Made by a program: the position numbers and the translations under genes | Part shown: piece after piece, positions 9,536 to 17,771 of the stretch | Layout of the letters: the number at the start of each line of letters is the position of its first letter | Numbering within the stretch: the first letter of the stretch is position 1 | Notes under the pieces: generated by a model | The model's input: only the letters and a program-made list of their open reading frames with translations | Database searches by the model: none | What the model was told of the DNA's origin: nothing | NCBI GenBank assembly: GCA_023375785.1 | Contig: SZWC01023531.1 | Location: forward strand, 1-38,020 | DNA: 38,020 bases | Source: Penium margaritaceum | Lineage: Eukaryota; Streptophyta; Zygnematophyceae; Desmidiales; Peniaceae | Direction: 5' to 3'

Positions 9536-10843
9536 TATACCATGAAAAAATCGCTGAGGTATGGGTGGGAAATGTTATTCATCGCCGCCATGAACGTTGC
9601 TCGAGAATTTGTGAGTCTTAACGACATAGGCGTGAACTCAAAATATTTGTAGCGTGTTTGGAACGCTGTCTTCTTGATTTTGGTGTGTACTATGCGGATC
9701 TTGTGATAACCGCTGCGTCGATCGATTTTGGTGAAAATTCGGGCTTTTCAGAGTTGGTCAAATAGTTTGTTGGCTCGGGGAACAAGGTAGCGGTTCTTGA
9801 TGGCAGCGTCGCTCAATGTTTGGTAGTCTACGCACATCCTCATTTCGCCAGTTTTCTTTTTCACAAGTAATTTTGGTGCGTCTCATGGTGACATGGATGG
9901 ACGAATGAACACTTGACTGAGCATCTCGTTGAGTTGCTATTTTAGCGCAAAAAGCTCGCGATACCTCATTTGATATGCCCCTTGAATTGTGGATTGGCTG
10001 CATAGTTTCAGCTCGATGCAATTGTCGATGTCATATTGAGGCAGTAGGGATTTTGGGAGTTTGTCGGGGAAGATGTCCGCAAACTCTGAAATGAGTGGTG
10101 CGAACTCATTTGGTACCCTTGCGAACTTTGTTGATGCCAATAAGGCCAATGAGGCTGATGAGGCTGATGAGGGTTGTGAGGATGATGAGTCAGCTACTGC
10201 CACTTTCGCTTCCTCTATTGGCTCAAAATGTACAAGCTACACACGAGCTCCTCGTCATATGCAGTGCTTGGTCATGTTTAGCAATATCGGTTGCACAAGT
10301 TGTCGCTTCTTGGATGCTACGGCTTCCTCTGTTGCTTCCACCTCTGCTGCTTCCACTATCGTCTTCCGCCCCATGCGCGAAAGTTGTCTCTTGGCACTGT
10401 CAATTTCCACGTAGACGTCGCTGCAATTCTTGTCAACCTGGGGATTGTGCCTATACAGGAAATCTTGTCTGAGAATGATTTCTTGGTCACTCATTGGACA
10501 AGACCTCTAGACCGTTACATCCCGCAAATTCATTACTTGCCGTCGTAGTGGTTCTTAGAGTCTCTGTATTTTCAACCTCCCGTCGACAAGTTTTCCTTCA
10601 AAGACCTCTGGTTTGGTCTACAAACCCAGTTTGTGAACTATGTTGTTTCTTACAAAACAGTGAGAATCTCCTCCATCCAATGGTGCCCATGCCGTTTTGC
10701 CACTCTTGTAACCTCGAGGTTGCACTTTCACTTGTATCACCGATTGGTCATCCTCGTACCCCTCGTCGATCTTTGCCATCACAATAGCCCTCTGCGGTGT
10801 CGTAAGCTGTTTGGATGGGTGATCGTTTGGCATAGACCAATCC
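9536..10843 (-). pseudogene. Ty3/gypsy pol fragment: protease and N-terminal RT
   Basis: Read downward from about 10700. The protease remnant APLDGGDSHCFV (family pattern LLDSGAxxxF) is followed by DQEIILRQDFLYRHNPQVD, the typical end of a gypsy protease. The linker FADIFPDKLPKSL and IELKLCS follow near 10060-10120. RT then follows with RPSMSPxDAPKLLVKKKTGEMRMCVDYQTL and KIDRRSGYHKIRI (about 9650-9930), where x marks a stop; these are RT blocks 1-3. The frame stops being recognisable after HPYLSDFFMVY at about 9540, exactly before the catalytic aspartates. In-frame stops and shifts occur throughout, so this is a dead copy. The family assignment is firm because of the FPD-LPK linker and the KIDxRSGYHxI block. 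Confidence 0.82.
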
Positions 10844-11805
10844 TCATGGAAAATACTCATGCGTTTCACTCTTGCCCCTTGAAGTTCCCGACTCATTTTT
10901 TTGTGGCTTCCTCCCCTCCCCCCCTTTGGCCTGCTGCTTGCTTCGGAAATTACGAGCAATATGCCCGAATTTTCCGCAATTGTGGCAAGTTCGAGTATCG
11001 CTTTGGTCGACGGCGTCCACTTCCATCGGACGCCTGCGGTCAGCGATATGAGACCGGCACCATCGCTCGCTAATGAGGCCCCGCCGGTCTCGTGCTGTCA
11101 TTGGATGGCCTTTAGATCAGACCACCAGTGCCGTGCCACGAAAAAGCGCGGCTGTGAGGTCAATCTTCATTTGATCGTCATTGACCCCAGCAGCAATGAA
11201 GTACACCTCCAGACTCAAGGAACCGTTAGTCACTTGGAATTTGCATGATCGAACAATTCAGGAGGGGCCGGAAGAATCTTGGGATCGCTCGAGAGTTGGG
11301 TATTTCTCTCTATGAGCACCACCTCTGGTGCACTTGCGTTGCGAAGAGTCTCCTTCACAATATTGGGTTGTTGGAGCATATGTATGTTGATCCCCTACAG
11401 CGCGGGGATACGGTTTGCCAATTCCTTGTTGATCCACGCCTGTCATCCAGTGCAACCTATCGTTCCAGTTGTCAACGTCGAGGTTGTCGGTAGGGGCGGC
11501 TGGTCTACCGCCGTCGGATTCGCGACCGGGTTGGTTGTCAGAGCCGTCGTGGTTGACCCAACTGCAGCATAGCCTGCCACGCTTGTGTTTGCTACCACTT
11601 CAGGGTTCACGTGCGTAGGCAGGTTCAACTCCTCCATCGCTGAAGATGTTGCCGAAGACTTGCTGTTGGTTGTTGGATGGACTCACTTGCTTCACGTCAT
11701 ACTTGCAAAGTGTACGGTGTCTTGACGTGCAAGATGCGTTGACAGCTTGTGCAAGGTAGACCTCCAGATGGATGAAGTAGTCAATTGCCTCTCTAGCATT
11801 GTTGC
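10844..11805 (-). pseudogene. Ty3/gypsy gag fragment with zinc knuckle
   Basis: The reverse frame 11101-10844 contains RPMEVDAVDQ followed by the CCHC-type knuckle CHNCGKFGHIARNF (about 10945-10987). Spacing is the normal CX2CX4HX4C, but the last Cys is replaced by Phe. A basic tail follows. Upstream, segments at 11258-11455 and 11443-11637 are Thr/Pro-rich or shifted in frame and resemble a gag body only loosely. Gag packages the element RNA. It lies directly downstream of the PBS and upstream of the protease, as expected. Confidence 0.68.
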
Positions 11806-11817
11806 GCTCTAATACCA
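11806..11817 (-). other. Gypsy primer binding site (tRNA-Met type, one mismatch)
   Basis: The reverse strand reads TGGTATTAGAGC, one transition away from the standard TGGTATCAGAGC. It follows the LTR end GGCATAACA after a 2-nt spacer. Confidence 0.75.
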
Positions 11818-11819
11818 AA

Positions 11820-12318
11820 TGTTATGCCAAACGGAGCGAAGATGGCGAACAGGTAGAAGTTGCAAGGCAAAACACAGTTGCAAATTTGGGACACGAGCAA
11901 TTTATAATTAGCGGTAAGTGTACGTTGATGACAAGTGTCGAAATGATCGAAGACCTAAAATACAAGTGTCGAGTTAGAAATGAGACTTAGTCTGGGTTGT
12001 TGGGTTGATCGTCGAGCGACGCGTGTGGAGTTGCGTCGTGAGTGGTCGGATCGAGAAGGTCCACCGAGGAATTGAGGGGCTTCAAATATCGACGGCAAAG
12101 ATGTGAGATGCATCTTTAAAAATCTCTATGTATCTTGACTCATAGAGAAGTTGACCAAAAGGTCGTGACACTTCTGTTGATGATTCCAAAAGATGCCAAA
12201 GTTGTCAAAAAGTACAAGAAGGTTCGCGAGAGGACGAGGGTAGTTGGCTGATTTTCCCTCGACAGTCGGGGTGAAATCTGAGGGTCTCCACGCTCGGTGG
12301 ACTATTAGTGCAATGACA
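11820..12318 (-). repeat. Probable gypsy 5' LTR
   Basis: The inner end (TGTTATGCC on the forward strand) is fixed by the PBS. The outer end is a guess: CAATGACA at 12311-12318 would give reverse-strand ends TGTCATTG...GGCATAACA and a length of 499 bp. No second LTR copy is in the window to confirm it. Forward open frames such as 11799-11990 are not genes. Confidence 0.45.
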
Positions 12319-12404
12319 TAAGTGCCCACTTGAAAAGATTAGGGACTCATGTACGTTTGGTACGTAAGTGATACCCCCCTCCCCCCTGCCTCACCAAGCA
12401 CCCA

Positions 12405-12550
12405 TCAACGTGGATGAGGATGTAGAGTATGTGATTAAAGACATCCTTGAAAACCATGAACATTGAACTGTGACGGATCATCCCGAATAGAGGCAAGGCC
12501 AAGACCTATTGCACATTAGCTGGGAGCCCTTCGATGTCCCATAAAACACA
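12405..12550 (+). pseudogene. Possible chromodomain remnant of a gypsy chromovirus
   Basis: A forward frame reads VDEDVEYVIKDILENHEH, and after about 20-25 residues with stops reads HISWEPFDVP. Chromodomains in chromovirus integrase tails have an acidic E-E-Y/F-VE-IL start and a WEP motif at about that distance, and use them to bind modified histone H3. The middle YLVKW part is not recognisable and three stops interrupt it. It is on the strand opposite the neighbouring gypsy piece, so it would be another copy. Element E2 begins right behind it. Confidence 0.4.
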
Positions 12551-12568
12551 AATGTTATTGCCAGGGGA

Positions 12569-12857
12569 TGAGAAGATGTGTGGAAGCTTCCTAGAAACAC
12601 AGCCGCCGACTAGGCGTCAGTGCCTGGTCAGACGGTGACGAAAGTCACAAGTCGTGCACACAACGGCAAGGGTCTGGCTAGGAGACACAAGGCAAAGTAT
12701 CAGAATGCTTCAATAGCATTTGGAGAGAGAAATGACACATGACAGGTCCATGGCATAAGTACCTGCCGCGGCGCACGGCGGGTGTCGCACGCGGCAGTGC
12801 AAGGTCTGTCCTAAAACCGGCCAAAAACCACTGTTTTTGCCGTAACTCTGCGCAGAC
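12569..12857 (-). repeat. E2 3' LTR, outer part (before hAT insertion)
   Basis: On the forward strand it starts TGAGAAGATG and matches 24133-24425 throughout, including GGAAGCTTCCTAG, GCCGCCGACTAGGCGTCA and GTGTCGCACGCGGCAGTGC. It ends in the hAT target duplication GCGCAGAC (12850-12857). On the reverse strand this is the R/U5 end of the LTR. Confidence 0.9.
12850..12857. repeat. hAT target-site duplication, left
   Basis: GCGCAGAC, matched by GCGCAGTC at 17303-17310 (7 of 8 identical). Eight bases is the duplication length of the hAT superfamily. In the uninterrupted LTR at about 24413 the corresponding site reads ACGCAGAC. Confidence 0.85.
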
Positions 12858-13381
12858 CCATGTTTGCCACGCCAAGTCTAAGTCGGTGCCAAGTCGCCAA
12901 GTCAGAAGTCGGAAGTCGGCACTTGATAACCCAAGTTGACTTTGCCACGAAAGTCGTTACTTAGTTTTGCAAGGATAGGCCCTTAGGCGCCTAAATTTTG
13001 CAGTTTTCATGAGCATGTGAACATTGTCACCTCTTAATCTGCACCTTTTCTACACCTTCCTGGCAACCTGCCATATTGAACACCTCCATACTTACAACCT
13101 TCCATAGTGAAGATCTACACCGATTCTCTTGCTAGAGCTAGCCTTGTGTCTTAGTTCAACACTTGTCACACTATCATTGTCCAATTAACTGACATGTACA
13201 TGATGCTAATCTAGGTCATGAGAGGGTTGCCACTCTATCCCTCCGGGAAATCATCACATTGCACCATGGCATACTAACTTACGGGCAGGTGAAGCATGTA
13301 AAGCAGTGATTGCAAAGCAGACAATGGAACTTGAAATCAAAAGCATAGTTGAAGCATAGAAATGAAATAAAAATGTGCATC
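12858..13381. other. hAT left end: terminal and subterminal repeats
   Basis: From 12858 the sequence has the CCATGTT end followed within 70 bp by several AAGTC-type motifs (GCCAAGTCTAAGTCGG, AAGTCGCCAAGTCAGAAG, GGAAGTCGGCAC). Such clusters are transposase binding sites in hAT elements. The rest, to the stop codon of the reverse-strand transposase at 13382, is untranslated and holds nothing else I recognise. Confidence 0.65.
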
Positions 13382-15199
13382 TCAACGTCCTCTGCGAAGG
13401 CGTTTAGATCCTAGCACAATAGCTCCTGCAGCTGCACCAGCTGTAGCACGTGACATTGTGCCTGTTTCTTCTCCTGATGCAGAGCCTACTGCTGAGGCTG
13501 CAGCTGTACCTGAGGCTGCAGCTCTTGCTGAGGCTGCAGCTCTTGCTGAGGCTACAGATCTTGCTGAGGCTACAGCTGCACCTGATGTTGCAGCTCTTGC
13601 TGAGGCTGCAGCTGCACCTGAGGATGCAACTTTTGCTGATGCTGCAGCTGCGACAGCAGTGCTCCTAGTAGTTCCAGCACTTGCTCTAGCTGCTGCCACA
13701 GCTGAGGATGCTGCTCCAGTACCCTCAACATCCTTGCGCTTGTGAACACGTTGCCGAAGGATCCTTGACACCTCCCCCACAGCTGCATCTGCAGCCTCCT
13801 CCATCTCCTCATTTCTCCCATCATCTCCATCATCCTCCATCTGTTCAATCTCCTCGTCCTCCTCAACATCATCCTCATCAGTGGTGTCCACAGCTTCAGC
13901 TGCCCCTGCCTCTCCTGCCACCTCGCACAAGTCTGGGTCGTCGGGGTCCACTGCATTTGCAATGTCAGGATCCCACTCAAAGTCGTAGTCGTCGTCATCC
14001 TCCACTTCACCATCCACGTCACTCCCACTCTCCCCTGCCTCCTCCTCCGCAGCCTCTGCGAGCTCTGCTTTCATCTTCTTTGTCTTCTTCTTACCGTACA
14101 TCCTTGTCAGACGCACGTTTGTGCGGACGAGCATCTCCAATGTTGACACTTTCAGGCGGTTGCGGCGGGCCATCTGGATCAGCTCATGCTTGGAAAAGAT
14201 ATGCTCGTTGTCGCTACTACTACAAGGAATTGCCAGTAGCTTCATGCCAAGGGCTCGCAGAATGGGAAGGCCCGTCATGTGGCTGGCATGCCACCTGAAC
14301 GCAGGCAGCTTGCCCGCCACCACCAGCTCCAGTGCCTCCTTGGCCCGCAGCACATCCTTCACCTTGGAGGGCTCCTCCTCCAAGGAAACTCTGCCGTTCT
14401 CAAATGACTTGAGCTCTCCATCCAGGGCGTTGTGGTCGCGTCCCTCGGGCACCAGCGCCACGACAACCGTGTTCCATGCCTCCACCACCTTCTCGCCCCC
14501 ATNCCACTCAAAGTCGTAGTCGTCGTCATCCTCCACTTCACCATCCACGTCACTCCCACTCTCCCCTGCCTCCTCCTCCGCAGCCTCTGCGAGCTCTGCT
14601 TTCATCTTCTTTGTCTTCTTCTTACCGTACATCCTTGTCAGACGCACGTTTGTGCGGACGAGCATCTCCAATGTTGACACTTTCAGGCGGTTGCGGCGGG
14701 CCATCTGGATCAGCTCATGCTTGAAAAAGATATGCTCGTTGTCGCTACTACTACAAGGAATTGCCAGTAGCTTCATGCCAAGGGCTCGCAGAATGGGAAG
14801 GCCCGTCATGTGGCTGGCATGCCACCTGAACGCAGGCAGCTTGCCCGCCACCACCAGCTCCAGTGCCTCCTTGGCCCGCAGCACATCCTTCACCTTGGAG
14901 GGCTCCTCCTCCAAGGAAACTCTGCCGTTCTCAAATGACTTGAGCTCTCCATCCAGGGCGTTGTGGTCGCGTCCCTCGGGCACCAGCGCCACGACAACCG
15001 TGTTCCATGCCTCCACCACCTTCTCGCCCCCATCAAACTTGTGGGCAAAATGTTGCGGGTGGCAACGGCGTGCTGCGGCATAGATTGGACAGGACATCTG
15101 GTTTGTCCAGCGAAAGCTGAGGCGGGATGCCATGAACTTCACCCACTCAGGGTTCACTGGGGCACGCCGGCTGCCTCGGGATACAGCAAGAGAGTTCAC
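13382..15199 (-). pseudogene. hAT transposase C-terminal part with dimerisation domain (contains assembly duplication)
   Basis: The reverse frame is 605 codons with one X from the N at 14503. It starts with FRWTNQMSCPIYAAARRCHP, typical of the late catalytic part. The hAT dimerisation region follows: LPAFRWHASHMTGLPILRAL, LLAIPCSSSDNEHIFSKHEL and RNRLKVSTLEMLVRTNVRL. It matches the family pattern of a hydrophobic block, IPxSS, then RNRL and LVxxxxxLR. This region occurs twice because 530 bp are repeated on either side of the N; with one copy the protein would be about 428 codons. After the domain come a highly acidic stretch (DDDDYDFEW, then EDDVEEDEEIEQMEDDGDD) and about 110 residues rich in Ala and Ser with ASARAA-type repeats. 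That tail is not part of the usual domain. Confidence 0.82.
13973..15033. repeat. 530-bp direct duplication flanking a single N
   Basis: 13973-14502 and 14504-15033 are the same 530 bp, both starting CCACTCAAAGTCG and ending CTCGCCCCCAT, with one difference noticed (GCTTGGAAAAG versus GCTTGAAAAAG). Only the N at 14503 lies between them. Equal length, near identity and the N at the junction point to overlapping contig ends that were not merged. Confidence 0.9.
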
Positions 15200-15213
15200 A
15201 GACTAAGTGGCAT

Positions 15214-16170
15214 CTAACAACGCTTAAAAAAAAAAAAACGCACAGTGCCCCCTGAACTGTCAGCCTTGCGTATTGCAAGGAAAATTGGCAGCATGAGCCT
15301 GCCCATTGCCTTGACCTGGACCCAGAACACCCCCATCCTCACAATCCTGCGCACTTCCTTTTTTTTTGCCTTCCAACCAGCATCCTTGCCCACACTCCCA
15401 AAGTCAGTCCACTTAGAACTGCTCACAATCTTCACCAGTGTCTCCCGCAAGGTCAAGAGCCTCTCAAGCATCTTGTGCACTAAGCCAAAACGAGTAGCAA
15501 CAGAAGGCAATAGGACCAGCCCACCCTCGGCCACCAGCCATGACCTCAAAATGTCCTTGTTTCTAAGGAAAGAGACAATGCACTTGCTCTTGGAGATGAC
15601 ATTCTGCCCCCACTCTGTCTTTGCAGCATCCTTCAACACAAGATCAAGGGAATGAGCAACACAGTGGCTGAAGAACACTGTAGGGTACTTCAGCCTGAGC
15701 TCATTATAGGCCTTCTTTTTTGTTGGTGCGTTATCGGTAATAACCATCACCACCTTCTCAGCGCCCACCTCTATGTTCGATGACTGCAGCCACGTGGTTT
15801 GCGTCTCTCACCACCCTGCTGGCATCCCTTGAGAAGAGGTGCACGATGCCTTCTGCGTTGGTGGCCATTGCAGAGTAGATTGGCCGGATTTGGATGTCCG
15901 ACCACTCATCAACCCCAAGCAATACGCCAAAAATGTCCTAGCCTTCTCGCAGTAGCATCTCCAGCTCTGCTAGCTCTGCGTCCATGTTCGGGAGCAAGCT
16001 GTCCATCACAGTGCCCTTGACGGGCAGCCTGAAAGCTCCATTTGTCTTACGTGCATCCTCCACCAGCTCAAAGACGGTGCCGTGCTGGGAGGGCGTTCTT
16101 GGCCATCACCTTCACAATGGTGCGCTGGCACTTCTTGTTGGCAAGGATGGACAGGTGCTCAGACATGAGT
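15214..16170 (-). pseudogene. hAT transposase, central catalytic (DUF659-like) part
   Basis: Read from 16170 downward: MSEHLSILANKKCQRTIVKV, then a frameshift near 16080, then FELVEDARKTNGAF, a TAG stop, and LLGVDEWSDIQIRPI with GIVHLFSRDASRVVRDANHV. After another shift (about 15790) the open frame 15768-15214 gives EKVVMVITDNAPTKKKAY, YPTVFFSHCVAHSLDLVLKD and WLVAEGGLVLLPSVATRFGL. The D-x-WSD block, the TDNA block and CxxHxLDLxLxD are the RNase-H-fold catalytic and insertion landmarks of hAT transposases. The frame ends at a poly-A/T run (15226-15238) in front of the C-terminal ORF, probably another shift. Confidence 0.82.
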
Positions 16171-16175
16171 GATTA

Positions 16176-16721
16176 TCACACATTGTTGAGGGATGATGCG
16201 TCAACTGCAGAGCTGCGTAGGGTGTCTGGGACAAGTGAAGTTGTAGGGACAAAAGGAGCCTGGACTGCACCATCAGCTTCGCCGCTGCTGCCGATACCGC
16301 CTGCTCTTGCACGGAGCTCCTGACGCTTGCACTCCATCACCATGGCAGTCCAGTCGACTGGGTGGCTGTTTCCTCCCCAGGCAGGACCCCTGCCGTTGTA
16401 CAAAGTCTCATCGAAGGGGGTGAAGGTTTCCGGCGGATTTGCAAGCGGCAGAAGGCCTAGCAGCGCACGTGCAGCAGGAGGAACCATGCTACACTTCTTG
16501 ATGTTGCCCACAGGATGGCTAAAGTGGCCACGCATGCGGTCACTTCCGCCAGAAGCCACCTTCCCACAGGGCCCGCAAATCCAGCCCGGATATCTAGCTT
16601 GAGTTCGGTTCGGTTGGAAGTACTTGCTCAGTGCCCTGACAAGGAGGTCGCCTGTGAGGACATGTGACCGAGACGAGGAGACGGTCTGTGCGCAGGTGGG
16701 AGACCTGCCCGTACCCGCCAT
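16176..16721 (-). pseudogene. hAT transposase N-terminal part with BED zinc finger
   Basis: The open reverse frame has 181 codons from ATG 16721. A BED-type DNA-binding finger spans residues 47-77: Trp47, Cys49-X2-Cys52, Arg62/Arg64, His66 and Cys77. BED fingers bind the transposon ends. A Gly/Ala/Pro-rich linker follows. The frame ends at 16176, and the next recognisable transposase segment begins a few codons later (MSEHL at 16170), so only a stop or small shift separates them. The whole transposase therefore reads 16721 to 13382 on one strand. Confidence 0.78.
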
Positions 16722-17302
16722 GGTGGCGAGACACGTGAAACAATCGCATGAGCCGGCTACTTCCCCTCTAATCTCCCACGGAGCGCTTGAGGCGCCACAT
16801 AGGCACTGGTCTCAGACATCCACCTAGGCATTTTGACGTGTTTGCTGGCTTTTTACTAGTCACTCTGTAGCCGTAGAATGCCACACAAGAGAACCACACA
16901 CATAACATGTGCACAGCACGGAGTATGCACGCAACTACGTCGTGTGTGAAAGATGGTTTAATGCTGTCCTAACTTCAAACCTATGTGTCATCGATGCATA
17001 CAAGGCACACAACGACATGAATTCTCAAGTGCCAGTTGGCACATGGAATGACTCGCGCCTCGCCCTAACTGCAAACAAGCCACAGATGACGGGCCTCAAC
17101 GATGATATGTGCCCTCCGAGGGCTGACCCTGGCTTAAAAGGGAATGCTAATTATGTGGGCTAACTGGTCCCACCCAAGACTGGGGTAAAACATGTGCCCG
17201 ATAGTCATTAGGGGATCACGTCAAGTCGGACTCCAAGTCGACTTGGATCAACTTGGAGACTCCGACTTGACCCCCAAAAGTCGAGAGTCAAAGTTAACAT
17301 GG
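16722..17302. other. hAT right end: 5' untranslated region and subterminal repeats
   Basis: No gene seen. At 17220-17271 a strong near-palindrome has arms GTCAAGTCGGACTCCAAGT and ACTTGGAGACTCCGACTTGAC with a short centre, composed of the same AAGTCGG motif found at the left end. The element ends GTTAACATGG at 17302. The promoter of the reverse-strand transposase must lie here, but I see no clear TATA box. Confidence 0.65.
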
Positions 17303-17310
17303 GCGCAGTC
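17303..17310. repeat. hAT target-site duplication, right
   Basis: GCGCAGTC, partner of GCGCAGAC at 12850-12857. E2 LTR sequence resumes immediately afterwards (CATAGCCGAATGCTACGCCG, compare 24420-24440). Confidence 0.85.
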
Positions 17311-17664
17311 ATAGCCGAATGCTACGCCGTCTGAACCTAGACGTGCAGAATCAAAAGCCGGACACTACGACTTGTCACATGCATGCATCCGGCATCAAAC
17401 GGTGGATACACAATGCAGAAGATGCAAATTGGGCCCACGGCCAGTCCACCGATGAACTCTTGCGTCCTGCATAAAAACTGTAGGAGGTCTCGGATAGCGT
17501 CCAGAGCTCTGGAACGGTCGTCGGTCAGCTCCAGGCTGGTAGTCCGCCACCACATGATGCATTGGTGCCACTAGGATCCGCATCAGAGATCTGCACAAGT
17601 ATGGACACTGTCGAGTGGTCATAGTAAACTGAACGGGTCAACAGGAACGTCACAAATCACAACA
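17311..17664 (-). repeat. E2 3' LTR, inner part (after hAT insertion)
   Basis: It matches 24420-24507 (CTACGCCGTCTGAACCTAGACG, CATGCATGCATCCGGCATC) and then 33498-33740 (GTGGATACACAATGCA, GGTCGTCGGTCAGCTC, CTGGTAGTCCGCCACCACATGA). It ends CACAACA at 17664, so the reverse-strand LTR starts TGTTGTGATTTG. The polypurine tract follows directly. Confidence 0.9.
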
Positions 17665-17674
17665 CTCCCCCATG
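17665..17674 (-). other. E2 polypurine tract
   Basis: The reverse strand reads CATGGGGGAG immediately before the TGTTGTG start of the 3' LTR. E3 has exactly the same ten bases before its 3' LTR at 32600-32609. Confidence 0.85.
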
Positions 17675-17771
17675 ACCCGATGGTACGCATGTCCATATGC
17701 GTGCAGTACTGAGACGAGTACAACAACTAGTACAACGACAAATGTGACATTGACACAATCACACCCCACAC

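Larger units (their letters stand above)
9404..12318 (-). mobile_element. Ty3/gypsy element fragment (5' LTR, gag, PR, first part of RT)
   Basis: On the reverse strand the order is probable 5' LTR (12318 to 11820), PBS (11817 to 11806), gag with zinc knuckle, aspartic protease, and RT up to just before the catalytic YLDD box (about 9536). RT end, RNase H, integrase and 3' LTR are absent here. An RT piece that would continue it lies on the same strand at 2340-2600, beyond E1. Several stops and frameshifts make it non-functional. Confidence 0.75.
12858..17302 (-). mobile_element. hAT-superfamily DNA transposon
   Basis: The element is bounded by an 8-bp target duplication. The ends are inverted: the left reads CCATGTTTGCC, the right (reversed) CCATGTTAACT, so the terminal repeat is about 7 bp. 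Both subterminal regions carry many AAGTCGG/CAAGTC motifs. On the reverse strand it encodes a BED zinc finger, a DUF659-like catalytic part and a hAT C-terminal dimerisation region. Three breaks (stop or frameshift) separate the coding parts, so this copy is probably inactive. Its true length is likely about 3.9 kb, because 531 bp around the N at 14503 appear to be an assembly duplication. Confidence 0.9.

Noticed and set aside
10061..10548. Forward-strand frames over the gypsy fragment
   Set aside because: They are antisense to protease and RT motifs on the reverse strand and have no motifs of their own.
13708..14724. Forward-strand Pro/Ser/His-rich frames opposite the hAT transposase
   Set aside because: They are antisense to the acidic and dimerisation coding sequence, which has clear family motifs on the reverse strand.
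15200..15240. Splice acceptor (poly-T then TTAG on the reverse strand) between two transposase parts
   Set aside because: No convincing donor is seen and a homopolymer frameshift is equally likely. I left it as a break without claiming an intron.
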